Shown here: one piece after another, positions 1-11,020 of the stretch
Layout of the letters: each line of letters begins with the position of its first letter
How positions within the stretch are numbered: the stretch's first letter is position 1
Assembly: GCA_016617785.1 (NCBI GenBank)
Contig: JADILM010000003.1
Span: forward strand, 1,922,001-1,986,000
From: Sporobolomyces roseus
Lineage: Eukaryota; Basidiomycota; Microbotryomycetes; Sporidiobolales; Sporidiobolaceae
DNA: 64,000 nt
Direction: 5' to 3'
Translations under genes and position numbers: made by a program
Notes under the pieces: model-generated
Seen by the model: the letters and a program-made list of their open reading frames with translations, nothing else
Databases searched by the model: none
What the model was told of the DNA's origin: nothing

Positions 1-219
1 GAATAAGGAACCTTTCAGTTGTCGATTCGGGGAGGAAGGAGGGTCGGATTTGAGAGTTAGTTGGAGAGGGAGGTTGAGGAGAGTCGATAAATCGGGAAGG
101 GAAGGGTTCGAGGTCGAAGTGGAAGTGGGAGTTGGAGCGGGTGATGCGGAAGGTGTGGGACGAGATTGAGGTGTTTGCTTTGATGTGTTGAGTTTAGGAG
201 TTGAAGATCTACTGGCCAT
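1..219 (-). CDS. LSM12-like protein, N-terminal fragment (cut by window edge)
   Basis: An open frame of 73 codons starts at the ATG at 217-219 and runs off the left edge without a stop. The first 45 residues are a low-complexity Ser/Thr/Pro stretch. They are followed by a conserved-looking segment, LNLPLQLTLKS, then a short loop and QLKGSLF. That pattern (hydrophobic strand, polar loop, then 'GxxF') resembles the start of the Sm-like fold in LSM12-family proteins, which bind RNA and ataxin-2/Pbp1-type partners. The resemblance is weak because only about 25 informative residues are visible. The gene diverges from YAF9 with about 250 bases between the two start codons, so the promoters probably overlap. 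It could equally be another small beta-barrel protein; the family call is an inference. Confidence 0.35.
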   Translation of the reverse strand, partial: MASRSSTPKLNTSKQTPQSRPTPSASPAPTPTSTSTSNPSLPDLSTLLNLPLQLTLKSDPPSSPNRQLKGSLF

Positions 220-472
220 CGTTTGCTTCGAGTTCAGAGAGAGAGAGAGGGTTGTTAATTGTTGATGATGATGAACGAGTCGCGAACGAGGTTGGGAAAG
301 ACGAAGGGAGCTAAATTGATCGAGTGCGCGCTTGTATGATAACGATTAGAGTAGTCTGATGTGTGTCCTGTATCTAGTCAAATGAATCGTGTGAAGGGAA
401 GGAAGCGAACCAACGTCCAACTCTCTCTCATCTCTCTCATCATCTCCATTTCACCTCGACTCACACAGATCC

Positions 473-1574
473 ATGTCTGCCCAAACTAGAAGAGTGAGAG
501 GAGTATCAGTGTACCGACCCATCATCTATGGCAACTCTACTACTCTACTACAAGAATCTGAACGGCAAGGTACAGACCACACTCACAGATGGACAGTAGG
601 CATTAGGAGTGCCGCTTCATTAGCGAGATTGAACAGTCATCCGAATCATCAAATAGGGGGAGCAGATGATCTATCGTATGTAAATCTCTCACTTTCCTCA
701 GAGAGAGAGAGAGATTTCGCTCAACTTGATCCTCTCTCTCCAACAGCTATATGATCAAGAAAGTAACCTTCAAATTATACGAAACCTACAAGAACCCATT
801 ACGAAGTACGCCCACTGTCCTTCCCTTTCCTTCTCTCCTTGTCCCAAACTCGCAAAACTCACTTTTTTCCTCCATTTGTGCCTAGCTATCGAGCAACCTC
901 CCTTTGAAGTGACCGAAACAGGTTGGGGAGAATTCGACATCATCATCAAAATCTTCTTTGTCCCCGAAGCGTCCGAAAAACCTTTGACATTCAACCACCA
1001 TCTCAAACTTCACCCTTGGCCAATCGATCCCATTCTCTACGCCCAACCTTCCCTCATTCAAAACCCAAACGATCCTCCTCAACCCCCAACCGATCCTCCA
1101 CAACTAGTTCAACCAATCCCAATCATTTCTCCAGTACATTCTTGGCAATACGAAGAAATCATTTTTAATGAACCTACTGAACATTTCTATACTACTTTAC
1201 TCTCGAACCCTCCTACACCTTTACCGGGTAACAACCGGTTCCCGGAAGTATTGACGAATCCGTTAAGTGGTGGAGGGAATATTGGAGAGTTTAGTAAAGA
1301 GATGGAGAGGAGGGAATTTGAGAGATTGGAAGGGGGAAGAGTTAGGACTGGGAAATTGATCGATGAAATGAAGAGGCAATTGATCGAGGCTGAAAAGGAA
1401 ATGAATGGTACGTTTTCTTTTTCACTGTCTTGCAGAGAGGGAGGAGCGGGAACTGATTTTGAGGGGTTTGAGTGAATAGTGTTGAAAGCAGAGGTGGAGG
1501 AGATTGGGAATGCACAACAGAGAGCGGGGAGTATAGGAGCAGCGACTGCGGGAGCGATGAATGTACAAACATGA
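473..1574 (+). CDS. YAF9: YEATS-domain chromatin reader, YAF9/GAS41 homologue
   Basis: This is the acyl-lysine-binding YEATS subunit shared by the NuA4 histone acetyltransferase and SWR1 remodelling complexes in fungi; it acts in the nucleus. The frame reads [15 protein letters not shown] near the N-terminus, then DHTHRWTV, then [15 protein letters not shown], and [13 protein letters not shown], the YEATS signature. The C-terminus starts a coiled coil ([17 protein letters not shown]). Exons fit 473-675, 747-805, 886-1407 and 1492-1574. The first donor is GTATGT at 676, which joins DDLS to YMIKKV. The last intron is the uncertain one: 1408-1491 (84 nt, branch-like CTGAT) keeps frame and gives the end AMNVQT. 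A 28-nt alternative is discussed under findings. Length is about 288 residues, slightly longer than yeast Yaf9 because of a Pro-rich loop after the YEATS core. Confidence 0.9.
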
Positions 1575-2416
1575 AAACAACAGAATATAGGAATCAGTCA
1601 TGAATCGTGCGAAAGGAGAGAAATCCGCTTGACTCTGTCAGCTTTCGGATTTCTGTCTGTTAGATTAAGGAAACGAACTTCAACAAGGGAGCTTCTTTGC
1701 CATTCTCTTCATTGTTTTTCTTTTCTTGTTGATCGCTCCAATTCTCCCAATACCTTCCGCTTCACATTCCTCCTATGCACTTCCCATCTCCCTCCCGCTC
1801 ACTCTTTTCTCCAATTATGCCGTCTTCGCATCAAGATCCACCCAGTCGACCCTGCACCCCTCCCCTCCCTCTCGACGAAGATCATTCAATCCCTCTCGAT
1901 CTTTCACCTGTCAAGATCTTCAGGGTCTACCATCTCGATCACTCGCATGAATACGCGAAGGAGGAAGAGCTTCTGTTCACGGGAGCCGGGCAAGGTGGAG
2001 AGCATGAAGCGGAAGAAAGGAAAGGAAATGGTTCGTCTGCGATTCGTTTCTACTTCGACGAGCGGGGGAACTGAGAAAATCCACATCGCCTGAGCTAGTC
2101 ACAGGGTTTCAAGATTACTCGAACCAGGAAAATCTAGCTCAACGCGCACGATCTACGCCAGAGCGAACTCGTGGCATGATTTCGAGCGAGCGGTTTCCGA
2201 CCGGCGCAAATGAGCTGAGACTGTTGATATGGTTCGTCGAGGGAATACTGATTGACTTGAAGGAGAGATTGAGAGAGGCGGAGCAAGGAAACGTTTAGGG
2301 ATGAGGGACACAACGATCCCTCGTATCGCGAAACGAAATTTGGGATGGAAAGGATCAAGAGTCCTGAAAGTCCTGCTTTGCATTGTATGATATTGTACGA
2401 AGTAATCGGGAAAGCT
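1575..2416. other. Intergenic, no gene recognised
   Basis: This stretch lies between the convergent 3' ends of YAF9 and the YCII gene. Several open frames of 60-155 codons exist on both strands, but they have low-complexity Ser/Arg content and no family resemblance. Some of the DNA is probably 3' UTR of both neighbours. I see no RNA gene or repeat in it. Confidence 0.5.
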
Positions 2417-3137
2417 CTAGTGCTTTGCGACGGCGACAGGAGTGATCGTGGCCTAGAAGAGAGAAGTTCGAGATTGGTTCTCGCAGGAGATGAAATCGGA
2501 CGGAAGTAGCTCACATTCTTCATATCCCAAGCACCTGTTCATTGACGCATCGGCGTTCTTGTTGTCAGCGAACAAGCGACTCAGAGAGAAAAAAGCTGGC
2601 ACTCACCTCCAGTAGTGTAGATATCTTTCGAAAGCCTCTCTCTCGCTCCTTCACTGCTTTCCTCTCTCAATAAGAACCATGACCCCGTCATCTTCTCCCT
2701 CGTATCGTCAGAGAACGTAGCTCCTGCTTTGACTGTTCGGCGGTATCTTCATTCAAGATTAGCGGGTTCAAGCGAATCTAGAGTGAAATCTCGACGAACC
2801 AATCCAACCATTCGCATGACCAACTTTCGCATCTTCTAAATGTTGAGGTCTCACTGACATCCTGTTCGATTCCCACTTCTTGATCAGCACCGTCGTCAAA
2901 TGGATGCGATCTGAGCGAAAAGAAGACGAACCGTTTGGAATCAGGTAAATCAGGACAGATACATAAGAAAGTCTTCATCTCCTCTGCAGGTTTCGGCATT
3001 TTTTCGCCCCATGCATGCTGCTGTGTTGAGGAAGACATGGAGAAGAATCTAGGAGCGAAGTGGGGAACTTGTGAGGAGAGAAAGGATCGGGAGAAGGTGG
3101 CAGCTGGACGGAGAGTAGGAGCTAGACGTGAGAGCAT
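2417..3137 (-). CDS. YCII-related domain protein with mitochondrial presequence
   Basis: Five exons (3137-2932, 2861-2800, 2732-2607, 2534-2515, 2452-2417) give a protein of 149 residues in one frame. Residues 1-33 look like a mitochondrial targeting peptide, rich in Arg/Ser/Ala with no acidic residue (MLSRLAPTLRPAATFSRS...). A second in-frame Met follows at residue 34 (ATG at 3036-3038). The rest matches the YCII fold: FLCICPDLPDSKR, then MSVRPQHLEDAKVGHANGW, then the Thr-Gly-Ser-Trp strand, and the final WDMKN strand. YCII proteins are dimeric ferredoxin-like folds with a conserved His-Asp pair, mostly of unknown reaction. Introns are 62-80 nt with ordinary GT-AG ends. The two starts suggest mitochondrial and cytosolic forms (inference). 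Confidence 0.85.
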
Positions 3138-3774
3138 ATAGCTACTTTCAGTGAGTCCGAATGAGGTGGAGGAGGGAGAGGGAGAAGCGAGAAAGAAGTT
3201 TCATCTTTTTCATCATGAATGATTCACCTACAGCTTCGGAGAGCGCTTTGGATGGCTCTCTATAGCTTGAGTGATCCTACAAAACACTCTACCAGCAAGA
3301 ACTGAACTCAATCTACGCTTGTCTCGTCCTATCTTGCGATCCCGCGGTCTGACTTCAAGCAGTCCTCTCGACCCTGGACGTACATCCTTGAACGCCGATA
3401 CTTACGCTCACGATCTCTCATCCTCCCGGAGGCATCTACAGCAGGAAGACCAACGGAAGCCAGTTCGGATCAAGTACTTCCCCAACTCCTCCTTCCCTCC
3501 CAAACCTTATTTCCTATCTATAGGCATCGGTCACTCGTGGGTGTAAGAGATAGTGCCGGGAAGAGATCCATGTGTGTTGACCATGAGGGAGCAGTTGGAC
3601 GACGTGCTTCACCTTCGGACCACTTCTCTCTTTCAAAACCTTCCTCTCTCCCAGTGCTGATAGCCTACGCTCCTTGCTTGAGCTCAATACTTCAGTGAGC
3701 ACCGCCTCTCTTATCTCGCATACCGTGTAAGACGACACTGATCGAGAACCCCCTTTCGCAGAGTTCACTCCAAC
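3138..3774. other. Promoter region between two genes
   Basis: About 640 bases lie between the start of the YCII gene (minus) and the start of the small secreted protein (plus), so both promoters must be here. It contains purine-rich (3160-3200) and pyrimidine-rich (3420-3520) patches. No coding frame with family similarity is seen. Confidence 0.5.
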
Positions 3775-4140
3775 ATGCACTTTGTTAAAAACCTCTCCCT
3801 CCTGGCCATTGCCGTCTTCTCCCTCGCCACCATTTCTCCCGTCGTCGCCACCATCAACGAGGATTTGATCTACATCAGAATTCCTGGACACGAGCCGGGA
3901 TCACCAGACCAAACTGTCGGAGTCCCATACTCTAAAACCGAAGATGGTAAACAAATCATCGATATCGAGGAGTTCAACGCCCGCATGCGCGCTCAACACG
4001 ACGACCTGTTTGCGAATCCAGCAGCGGAGGAGGAGGTGAGAATTAGTGGATCCGCTCAGTACCACGAAAATGGAGATTTGGACACTTTCACTCTCCATGC
4101 CGATTTGGGACCGGAACATTATAATAAGGAGGAATTATAA
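3775..4140 (+). CDS. Small secreted protein, unknown function
   Basis: An uninterrupted frame of 121 codons starts ATG and ends TAA. Residues 1-26 form a clear signal peptide: a basic start (MHFVKN), then a hydrophobic core of Leu/Ala/Ile/Val, then a small-residue cleavage region near PVVATINED. The mature part of about 95 residues is acidic (many Glu/Asp), has no cysteines, no obvious repeats and no membrane segment. No family was recognised. Because it is short, acidic and cysteine-free it is unlike typical disulphide-rich fungal effectors; it might be a wall-associated or protease-inhibitor-type protein, but nothing in the sequence settles this. The upstream context ACTCCAACATGC is an acceptable fungal start context. 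Confidence 0.7.
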   Translation: MHFVKNLSLLAIAVFSLATISPVVATINEDLIYIRIPGHEPGSPDQTVGVPYSKTEDGKQIIDIEEFNARMRAQHDDLFANPAAEEEVRISGSAQYHENGDLDTFTLHADLGPEHYNKEEL

Positions 4141-4481
4141 AGAGGTGAGTTGATGTGTCTTCTTCCTTGGAGAGAGAGAGTGTGGTAACTGATTTAGGTT
4201 TCTCCCCCAGTCTGAAAGATCCCTCTTTCCTTGACACCCTCTCAATCCTCGCTGCAGTGTGAACTCGGACCTGGAACGAATGTATTAGATTGATAGGAGG
4301 AGACCCCAAGAAATATAGTAAACAGCAATTTAGTGATAGAGAGAAAAACGAATGGTATCGGTCGCTTGAAGCTCGTGCAAATCTCCGCTCGCTTCTCCTC
4401 TCGCCGCCTGGTTCTTCCCCCTCGCTCGCTTAGTATCGCTCCAACTCAGCTGACGCTTCGTCTCGCTCCTGCGTGACTCCT
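4141..4481. other. Convergent 3' regions
   Basis: These 340 bases separate the stop of the small secreted protein from the stop of the next minus-strand gene. It should hold both 3' UTRs. No other feature was recognised. Confidence 0.5.
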
Positions 4482-5502
4482 TCAGGCTTTGGCTCGTTGA
4501 GTCGCTAAAGCCGTGACTGTCCTCCGGATCGTGACTGTCTGGAACACCGTCTCCGCAACACCTCCAGCTATTGTCGTTGTGATCGTCTGAGTCGAGGGGA
4601 AGGTGGTAACGTAGACGAGTTCCGTTCGAGTAGCTGTCAAGATCCTCGACTAGTCAGTTCCTTCCTTTCGAATCTGACTCAACCTGACTTGGAACTGACT
4701 TGGAGGTAAAGTTTCAGATACAGTCACAACGACACCAGAGCCAGCGCCTTGAGTTCCAGGTTGAATCGCAGTTACGGTCGAACCTCCAATCGTCTCGACA
4801 ATCACCGAAGCATCTCGAGAACGAGTGTTTGTTGCGATAATCGGAACAATAGTGGTTGATTGAGAGCCAGTGACAATCGAAGAGTAGGTCGAGTAGGAAG
4901 TGACAGTAGAACCAGTACCTATTCGGGTGAGTCCACTCTTAGCTCATTTCGAAGAGCTCGAATTCGAAGGATTCGGGGAAACTGACCATCTTGAGCTGCA
5001 GCAGCTCCATTCGAGCTCGTACTGTTATTCCTCGTACCAAGTCCTACTCCCAGTCCGACTCCCAATCCAAGCTGTTCACACAAAGCAATGATTCAATCAG
5101 TTCTTCCTTTCGACTCGCTTCGCATCTTCAATTCTCGACTCACAGCGATCAACAACAACACTATCAAAGCAACAATCCATGCAGTCTTGAGGTACCAAGG
5201 AGTTTTTCTCCCACCTCCACCGCTCGTCCCCGTTCTCCCGCTCAAACTCCCTGCACCCAAAGTCGGAGGAGGCGCTCTTGTCGCTGGAGTACTCGTCGCA
5301 TGAGTTCCAGGGGCACTCCCAGTACGTCCAGGAGTCGCCGATTGAAGATCGGTATCGTACCCACCTGGTGGCTGTTCAATGCATTGAGATGGAGAAGAGG
5401 ACTGAGCATGCTTTCGGGAGAAGGAAAGGAGAGAAAAGGGAGACTAACGATCGTGTTGTGACCAGCTGCGGCGAATGGGTCAGAGGTTCGGGTATTGGCC
5501 AT
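4482..5502 (-). CDS. Single-pass membrane protein with Thr/Val-rich ectodomain
   Basis: Exon joins that keep one frame give this order. First comes MANTRTSDPFAAAG from the ATG at 5500-5502, then a Ser/Thr/Gly/Pro-rich cytoplasmic stretch, then one strongly hydrophobic segment (AWIVALIVLLLIA, around 5140-5180). A Gly/Leu repeat (LGLGVGLGVGLG), a short Ser/Asn-Ala spacer and a long Thr/Val/Ser/Ile-rich tail follow. Splice sites used: donor at 5462, acceptor within CCACCAG near 5368, donor GTGAGTCG after the membrane segment, acceptor GTGAACAG before LGLG, donor GTCAGT near 4988 and again near 4715. There is no N-terminal signal peptide, so the topology is probably type II with the O-glycosylatable Thr/Ser region outside. 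Proteins of this build are common at fungal surfaces as wall stress sensors, but no specific family is recognised. Confidence 0.6.
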
Positions 5503-5684
5503 TGACGGACGAGGGACGAAAGCTGGACAGTAGCGCGAGAGTGAGAAGAAGGGAGGAGAGAGAAGAAATCGAGATAGGAGCGAAGTGGAAAACTCCGAAG
5601 GAACCCCGCGGACGACGACGACGACATTTTAACTTGGAAACTGACGAATATAGCTTTACAAGAGACGGTCGAAACACTACGAAG

Positions 5685-7415
5685 CTACACAAGTTGCGAA
5701 TCCAAGCAGTAACTATCCCTTCTCCTCAAATTCGCCAAATTCGACGGACCTGAATTCCCCTCGATCGTGGTCGTTTCGCCTTGGTTGATCATTGTAGGGT
5801 AGAGTGTCGTGAGAGATGTATCGGAGGACCTTGAATCGGACGAGGAAGAGGAGGAACCGAAAAGCTTTTCGAGGAAGACCGCGATGAGAACGATGGGAAG
5901 CAGTGCAAGCGAAGCGATGACGATGCTAACGAGCCACACTCAAGGTGAGTAAAAACCGTGAGGCCACTTCGGATCGAGTGAGAGAGAAAGGAAGCTCACC
6001 ATTTCTCTGCTCTAGCTCTCCCGCCCTTTCCCCTCATGTCAATCCATTCCTTCCCCATCTTGTCCGACATTCGATCGAATGACTTGTAAAGAGGAGTTGG
6101 TCGAGCAGGTGCGCCGCGCAGAATCTCGGATTTCCAGTTTGAAAGAGGTTTGCGACCTGAACCAGCGGGCGTCGGGTTCGCGGAAAGGAGAGCCGTCGAG
6201 CTGAAGGTACTCTTGGGGTTGTAGGTTGACGAGTTAGCTCGTCGAGAAGCTAGAAGTGGAGCAGCGACGAAGGTTGAGGGAGTTTGAGCACTAGCCGCCT
6301 GTCCGTTTCGCAAGGAGACTTGAGTCAGTCGATTTGTTCTCTAGCGGTATATTGTTCCTGATTCACCATCTCAGGGATCTTGAGCACTTTCAGGTTATCG
6401 AGCAGCTTGGAGAGGATCGTGAAAGGATTCGTGACGACCCATCGAGAAGCATGAACGAAATCCTTTTTCGTCAAATTCTGTGGGATCAAGGAGAGAAGGT
6501 AAGCGATACATGGCCATCGCTTATTCTCTCATAGAAACTCACTGGACAATCCGTCTCGCCTTCCAAATAGTCGTCAACTCCGACTGGTTCTCGCTTTTCC
6601 TCATGAACCTCCCTCCTTTCCTCTCTCTCCCATTTCGCTTCAGCTTTGATATCCCTACATCTCCTCCTCATCTTCCTGATCAAGCCTTGTACCTCATCGT
6701 CTCTCCTCTCAATCTCGATCAGCAATTGAGCACCCCTCAACCCATCAATCGTGAAACTCCCTTTCTCGCAAGCTATCCTAACCCTTTCCTCCGATTCCCA
6801 CAAGTCGTACAAGTTCGAGTCGAGCACTTTGAGAGTCCATGTGGTATGAAGAAGTGATTCTCGGAGATCGAGGGCGAGTTCGGGGGTCGCAATATCGTTT
6901 GGGTGAAGAACGAGAAGCCGAGAGGAGAGGGCGAGAATAGAATCGTAAGTCGCCTTGAACGGTTCGAGTTGATTACTGACGCCTTGTGCCTGTGATTCAG
7001 AGATCAAATTCAGCTCACTTCCTGACGAAGAGAGGTCAAGAGGCAATGAACGAACCTGATCGTAGAAAGTCGAAGCGCACTCTTCGAGGGAGCGTTTCGG
7101 AGGAGCGTATTCATCCTATCACTCGTGCAGCGTCAGTATTACCTCCTCAGTCTCGCTAATTCCCCAAAGTTGATCGGATTCGTGTCTCTTCTTGTTGAGA
7201 CGAGCGAATCGAGAGAATGAATCAGAAAAACTCACAGTATCGACGCTATCATACCCAGATTCGCTCAGACTGTCCGCGTATACTCCGGCTGAGTTGCGGC
7301 CTTCGTCGACCTTGTCATCGTTGAGGAGAGAACTGGAGGTTCGTGAGGCTAAAGACAGTCGACGAGTGGGAACCGTGTAGCGAGGTAGAGTGAAGTTCGC
7401 GGCCAAAGGCGACAT
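5685..7415 (-). CDS. Membrane-anchored protein with long cytoplasmic region, unknown function
   Basis: At least five exons can be joined in frame. The N-terminal part is Ser-rich and disordered (from the ATG at 7413-7415, though an upstream start is possible). It is followed by a helical, charged central region of about 150 residues (ALSSRLLVLHPNDIATPELA, with IEIERRDDEVQGLIRKMRRR), a short segment KKDFVHASRWVVTNPFTIL, then a basic low-complexity stretch. A single hydrophobic anchor (IVIASLALLPIVLIAVFLEKL, about 5870-5930) precedes a 55-residue Ser/Thr-rich tail ending at 5685. The junction into the anchor works only with the acceptor TTAG at 5926-5929, giving EKCIVIAS; the more obvious AG at 5939 is out of frame. 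One intron is only 45 nt (near 7202-7246). No family was recognised. Confidence 0.55.
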
Positions 7416-8174
7416 AGCCGCCGAGTCAAACTGGTCGTCGTCCCTGATATATCGAGGGGCAAGCGGGAAGGAGAAGAGAGCAAGGAAAGGGAACGAGAGG
7501 GATGCTGTGAAGGACCGCGGAACTCCGATGGACTCAACGACGTCCTCCTGACGCTTATAGCGACGAAATGAGTCGCTAGAGGTGGCTTGCAGAGCTCCAG
7601 AGGTTGTGTCGCGGGTAGAATCGAAGTTCTTGCGAGGCAAAGTTGCGAAATTCAATAAATTCTCAATTTTCGTTCAAGGTGCCTCGCTCACGGCTGGACA
7701 GTAGAGACTACCAACCTACCAGCGTAGGGGATCATAGGGAACGAGGGAGATTTTAGTCCCCACCACACCCCCCCTCCTTTTTTGCGAAAAAACGTGGAGA
7801 GAGAATCTCCTCCTTCTCCTCCTCTCAATCCCGCGGCTTGGTTTCCAGTCCTTGTTTGGTGTTCTCTATCATGTTGAATCGTAAGCACCTCCTCAACTCG
7901 CTCCTAGTTTTCACAACAAGATCGCCCGACCTTTCCGCCCTTGCCCGAGTTCATCAACCTGAAATCCCGACAATTGACGGATTCTACCGGTTCAAAAAGT
8001 GCATAGAAGGCTGCAACAGAGCTTAGTCGGTAGTCAGGTGGGCTCAGGGATAGCTAGGGAGCTTGAGGAGAGGGAATAACCGGTTATGAAATCACCAAGA
8101 ATGAGCGAAAAAAGGGAGTGGGCGCATTACCAGACTGTCATCTAGAGAGGGAGGAGACAGCTACAAGCTATTGG
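7416..8174. other. Divergent promoter region
   Basis: This stretch lies between the putative starts of the minus-strand membrane protein and the plus-strand carrier gene. Open frame continues upstream of 7415 to about 7655 on the minus strand without an ATG, so a 5' coding exon of the membrane protein may lie here. A C-rich tract (7765-7780) sits near the middle. A candidate first exon for the carrier (ATG near 7871 followed by GTAAGC) is also here but would need an unusually long intron. Confidence 0.4.
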
Positions 8175-11020
8175 ATGACTATGCGACTACATTCTCTCCC
8201 AAAAGAAGCGAGTTTTATTGACACTTTCCACTTGACGTTCGAAACGACGTAGTTTATCCACTCTCTTGCGATTCCGCTCCTCCTTCTCCTTCTTCCGCTA
8301 CTCCACCTTCTGCAGTACCCACACCGACTTCGATTCCAGAAGGTACGACACCGAAAGAATTGGATACTTGGAGGAAAGATTTCCATCGTTATGCTACTCC
8401 AGACAGTATGGGAGGTGAACAGTCAGTCCCGATGCTCTCTCTCTCTCTCCCTTACCTCTCATCTGGTACTGACAGGACGACGGCTTTTCAGCTACGTCAA
8501 CGAAACCGACTTTGTTACCGCAATCGCGCCTGAACAAGATTTCGCTCATATCACGAGACAGCAATACGGCGCTCTCTTCAAGGTTGCAGATCGTCGGAAA
8601 GTTGGAAAAGTGTCATGGGATGATTACATTGCGTTTCAAGGTTTACTGAAACAGCCAGCTGCTGAATTCGACGTGAGTCAATTTCTCGCTTTTCTTCATT
8701 CGAGAGTGAAGAGACTGACAAGATCCGTTCGATACAGATCGCTTTCCGTTACTTCGACACCGATGGCAACGGCCAAGTTGCTTTCGATGAGTTCAAGGAG
8801 GTTCTCACTTCGCTCAATGGTCCCGATTCTCTCCCTTTCAACTTTGATTCCCCTTGGGTTACTCTGTATCTCGGAAAAGGAAAAGCTGGACACTTCTTGG
8901 GATTCAAGTGAGCTATTTCTTTTCAAGTGTACTGAAACCGCAAGTCTGACAAGTCCTGTATGAACAGCGAATTCACTCAATTGATGAAAGGTCTCCAAGG
9001 TGAACGACTTCGTCAAGCTTTCCACCATTTCGACAAGAACCAAGATGGATACATTGATCCTGAAGACTTCCAAAAGATCATCGTCGATCTATCTCGTCAC
9101 AAACTCTCGGAAGCCGTATTGAAGCAACTTCCCGAACTTTCCAGATTCACTTCCCCCGGTGGGAAAGTCAGCTATTCGGAGTGCATCGCTTTCCACAACG
9201 TACGTCGTCTCTCATTCTCTTTCTGACTTCCTGGTTTCCGTCTGACTCTTCTCTTTCCCGAGAACAGGTCATTCGTGATATGGACTTGGTTGAGAAAGTT
9301 CTTCGAGAATCTTGCGCCAAATCACCCGACGGCAAGATCACCCAACGAGACTTTGTCGATCACGCTTCACGAACAATGCGATACGGTACCTTCTCACCTA
9401 TGGAGGTTTCGATCATTTTCCATTTCGCTGGACAAGGAGGGAAACAGCGACTCGGTTTGAGGGATTTCAACGCGTTGTTGGATCCAAAATGGGGTCCTCC
9501 GAGAGCGGCTTATGAGGAGAAGGGACGGAAGAAGGCTTCAGGTGGAGCTTTACACGAGATCGGAAAGGTGAGTTCTCAAGCTTCTCCTCTCAAGCTGCTT
9601 CAGGTATTGACTCTAGATTCCCTTTCAGTCTGCTTACTACTTCTCACTCGGAGGTCTCGCTGGTGCCCTCGGAGCTACCGCGGTTTACCCAATCGATTTG
9701 ACAAAAGTGAGTCTCGTGTGACACCACTTTGCGACTTTTCTGCCTTGATGCTGAACGCTGCTCCTCTGCTTCACAGACTCGCATGCAAAATCAACGATCG
9801 AAAGTAGTCGGAGAGTTGCTGTATAAGAACTCGATCGATTGCGTCAAAAAGGTGTACAAGAATGAAGGTTTCGTTGGCTTCTACCGAGGTCTTCCTCCAC
9901 AGCTTATCGTACGTCTCGTTCTCCGTCCCTTCATGTCTCCCGCTGCAGCAAGCTCACATCTATTTGGGATCACAGGGAGTCGCTCCTGAGAAAGCTATCA
10001 AGCTTACTGTCAACGATCTGATGCGAGAATATGCTACAGACAAGAACACGGGGAGGATCAAGCTGAGTTGGGAGTTGGCTGCTGGTGGTATTGCAGGAGG
10101 ATGTCAAGTCGTACGTTTCGAGATGCTCGTCGTGCTCGTTCCCTCCGGAGATCTGCTGATCTCCGACTCGTTGCGTTTCAGGTTTTCACGAACCCTCTCG
10201 AGATTGTCAAGATTCGATTACAGATGCAAGGAGAGAACGCGAAAGTCGTCGGAAACCACGTTCGACAAGGTGCTTTACATATCGTCAAACAACTCGGATT
10301 GATCGGTCTCTATCGAGGTGCGACTGCTTGTTTGGCACGAGATGTTCCCTTTTCAGCTATTTATTTCCCTGCGTGAGCCTTCCTTTTGTCGATCAGTTAC
10401 TCGAGTTTGACTGACTGGAATCGAGTTGCTTGCAGGCACGCTCATTTGAAGAAGGATGTTTTCCATGACGGACGAGATGGAAAGGTTCTGTCTTACGGAG
10501 AAGCACTCGCTGCTGCTGCTATCGCCGGTATGCCCGCTGCATACTTGACGACACCTGCCGATGTTATCAAGACGAGGTTACAGACGGAAGCGAGAAAGGG
10601 AGAGTCGACGTACAAAGGAGTTGGAGATGCTTTCCGAAAGATTCGTGAGTTCGCGCCCTCTTCCCCTCTATTTCTGACCGCTACTGATTCTCTTGTCTCA
10701 CTCCTAGTTTCGGAAGAAGGACCTCGAGCGCTCTTCAAGGGAGGACCAGCTCGTGTTCTCCGAAGTTCGCCTCAATTCGGTGTCACCCTTGTCGCCTACG
10801 AGAACCTCAAGAAACACTTCCCCTTCCCCGACCCACAAACAAGTCTCTCCGACCTCTTACCGCGAGAAGAAGATATCGCAAGAGTGAGAGCAAGAAACGC
10901 TTTGAAGGGTAAATCCTATTTCGCACGTTTCGCTCGAATCGACTCGGTACTGACTTCAGCTTCTTCTCCCTCACAGTTCTCCTCGACGCTTCTCCCGATT
11001 TCGGAAGCAAAAACCCATGA
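8175..11020 (+). CDS. AGC1: Mitochondrial aspartate/glutamate carrier with EF-hands (AGC1/aralar/citrin type)
   Basis: The inner-membrane carrier that exchanges matrix aspartate for cytosolic glutamate and proton, part of the malate-aspartate shuttle. The N-terminal half has calcium-binding EF-hands: one loop reads [12 protein letters not shown] (about 8755) and another [12 protein letters not shown] (about 9040). The C-terminal half has the three repeats of the mitochondrial carrier family, each with its P-x-[DE]-x-x-[KR] motif: PIDLTKTR (about 9692), NPLEIVKIR (about 10195) and TPADVIKTR (about 10550). At least ten introns of 50-85 nt interrupt it; the 3' one (after NALK, about 10909) joins to [14 protein letters not shown] with stop at 11018-11020. 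The first exon is uncertain: frame is firm from about 8326 (PTPTSIPEG) onward, and the ATG at 8175 is only the nearest candidate. Confidence 0.9.

Noticed and set aside
1408..1475. Unspliced YAF9 end reading through GTACGT
   Set aside because: The translation turns into low-quality sequence after a consensus donor and stops; a spliced form keeps the coiled coil or the frame to 1574.
5926..5940. Frameshift between the body and membrane anchor of the 5685-7415 protein
   Set aside because: The first AG (5939) gives a frameshift, but the next AG (TTAG, 5926-5929) restores frame, so no indel is needed.
6325..6400. Splitting the 5685-7415 gene at the stop at 6325-6327
   Set aside because: A donor after KIPEM and an acceptor at GGACAG join the two parts in frame across an intron of ordinary length.
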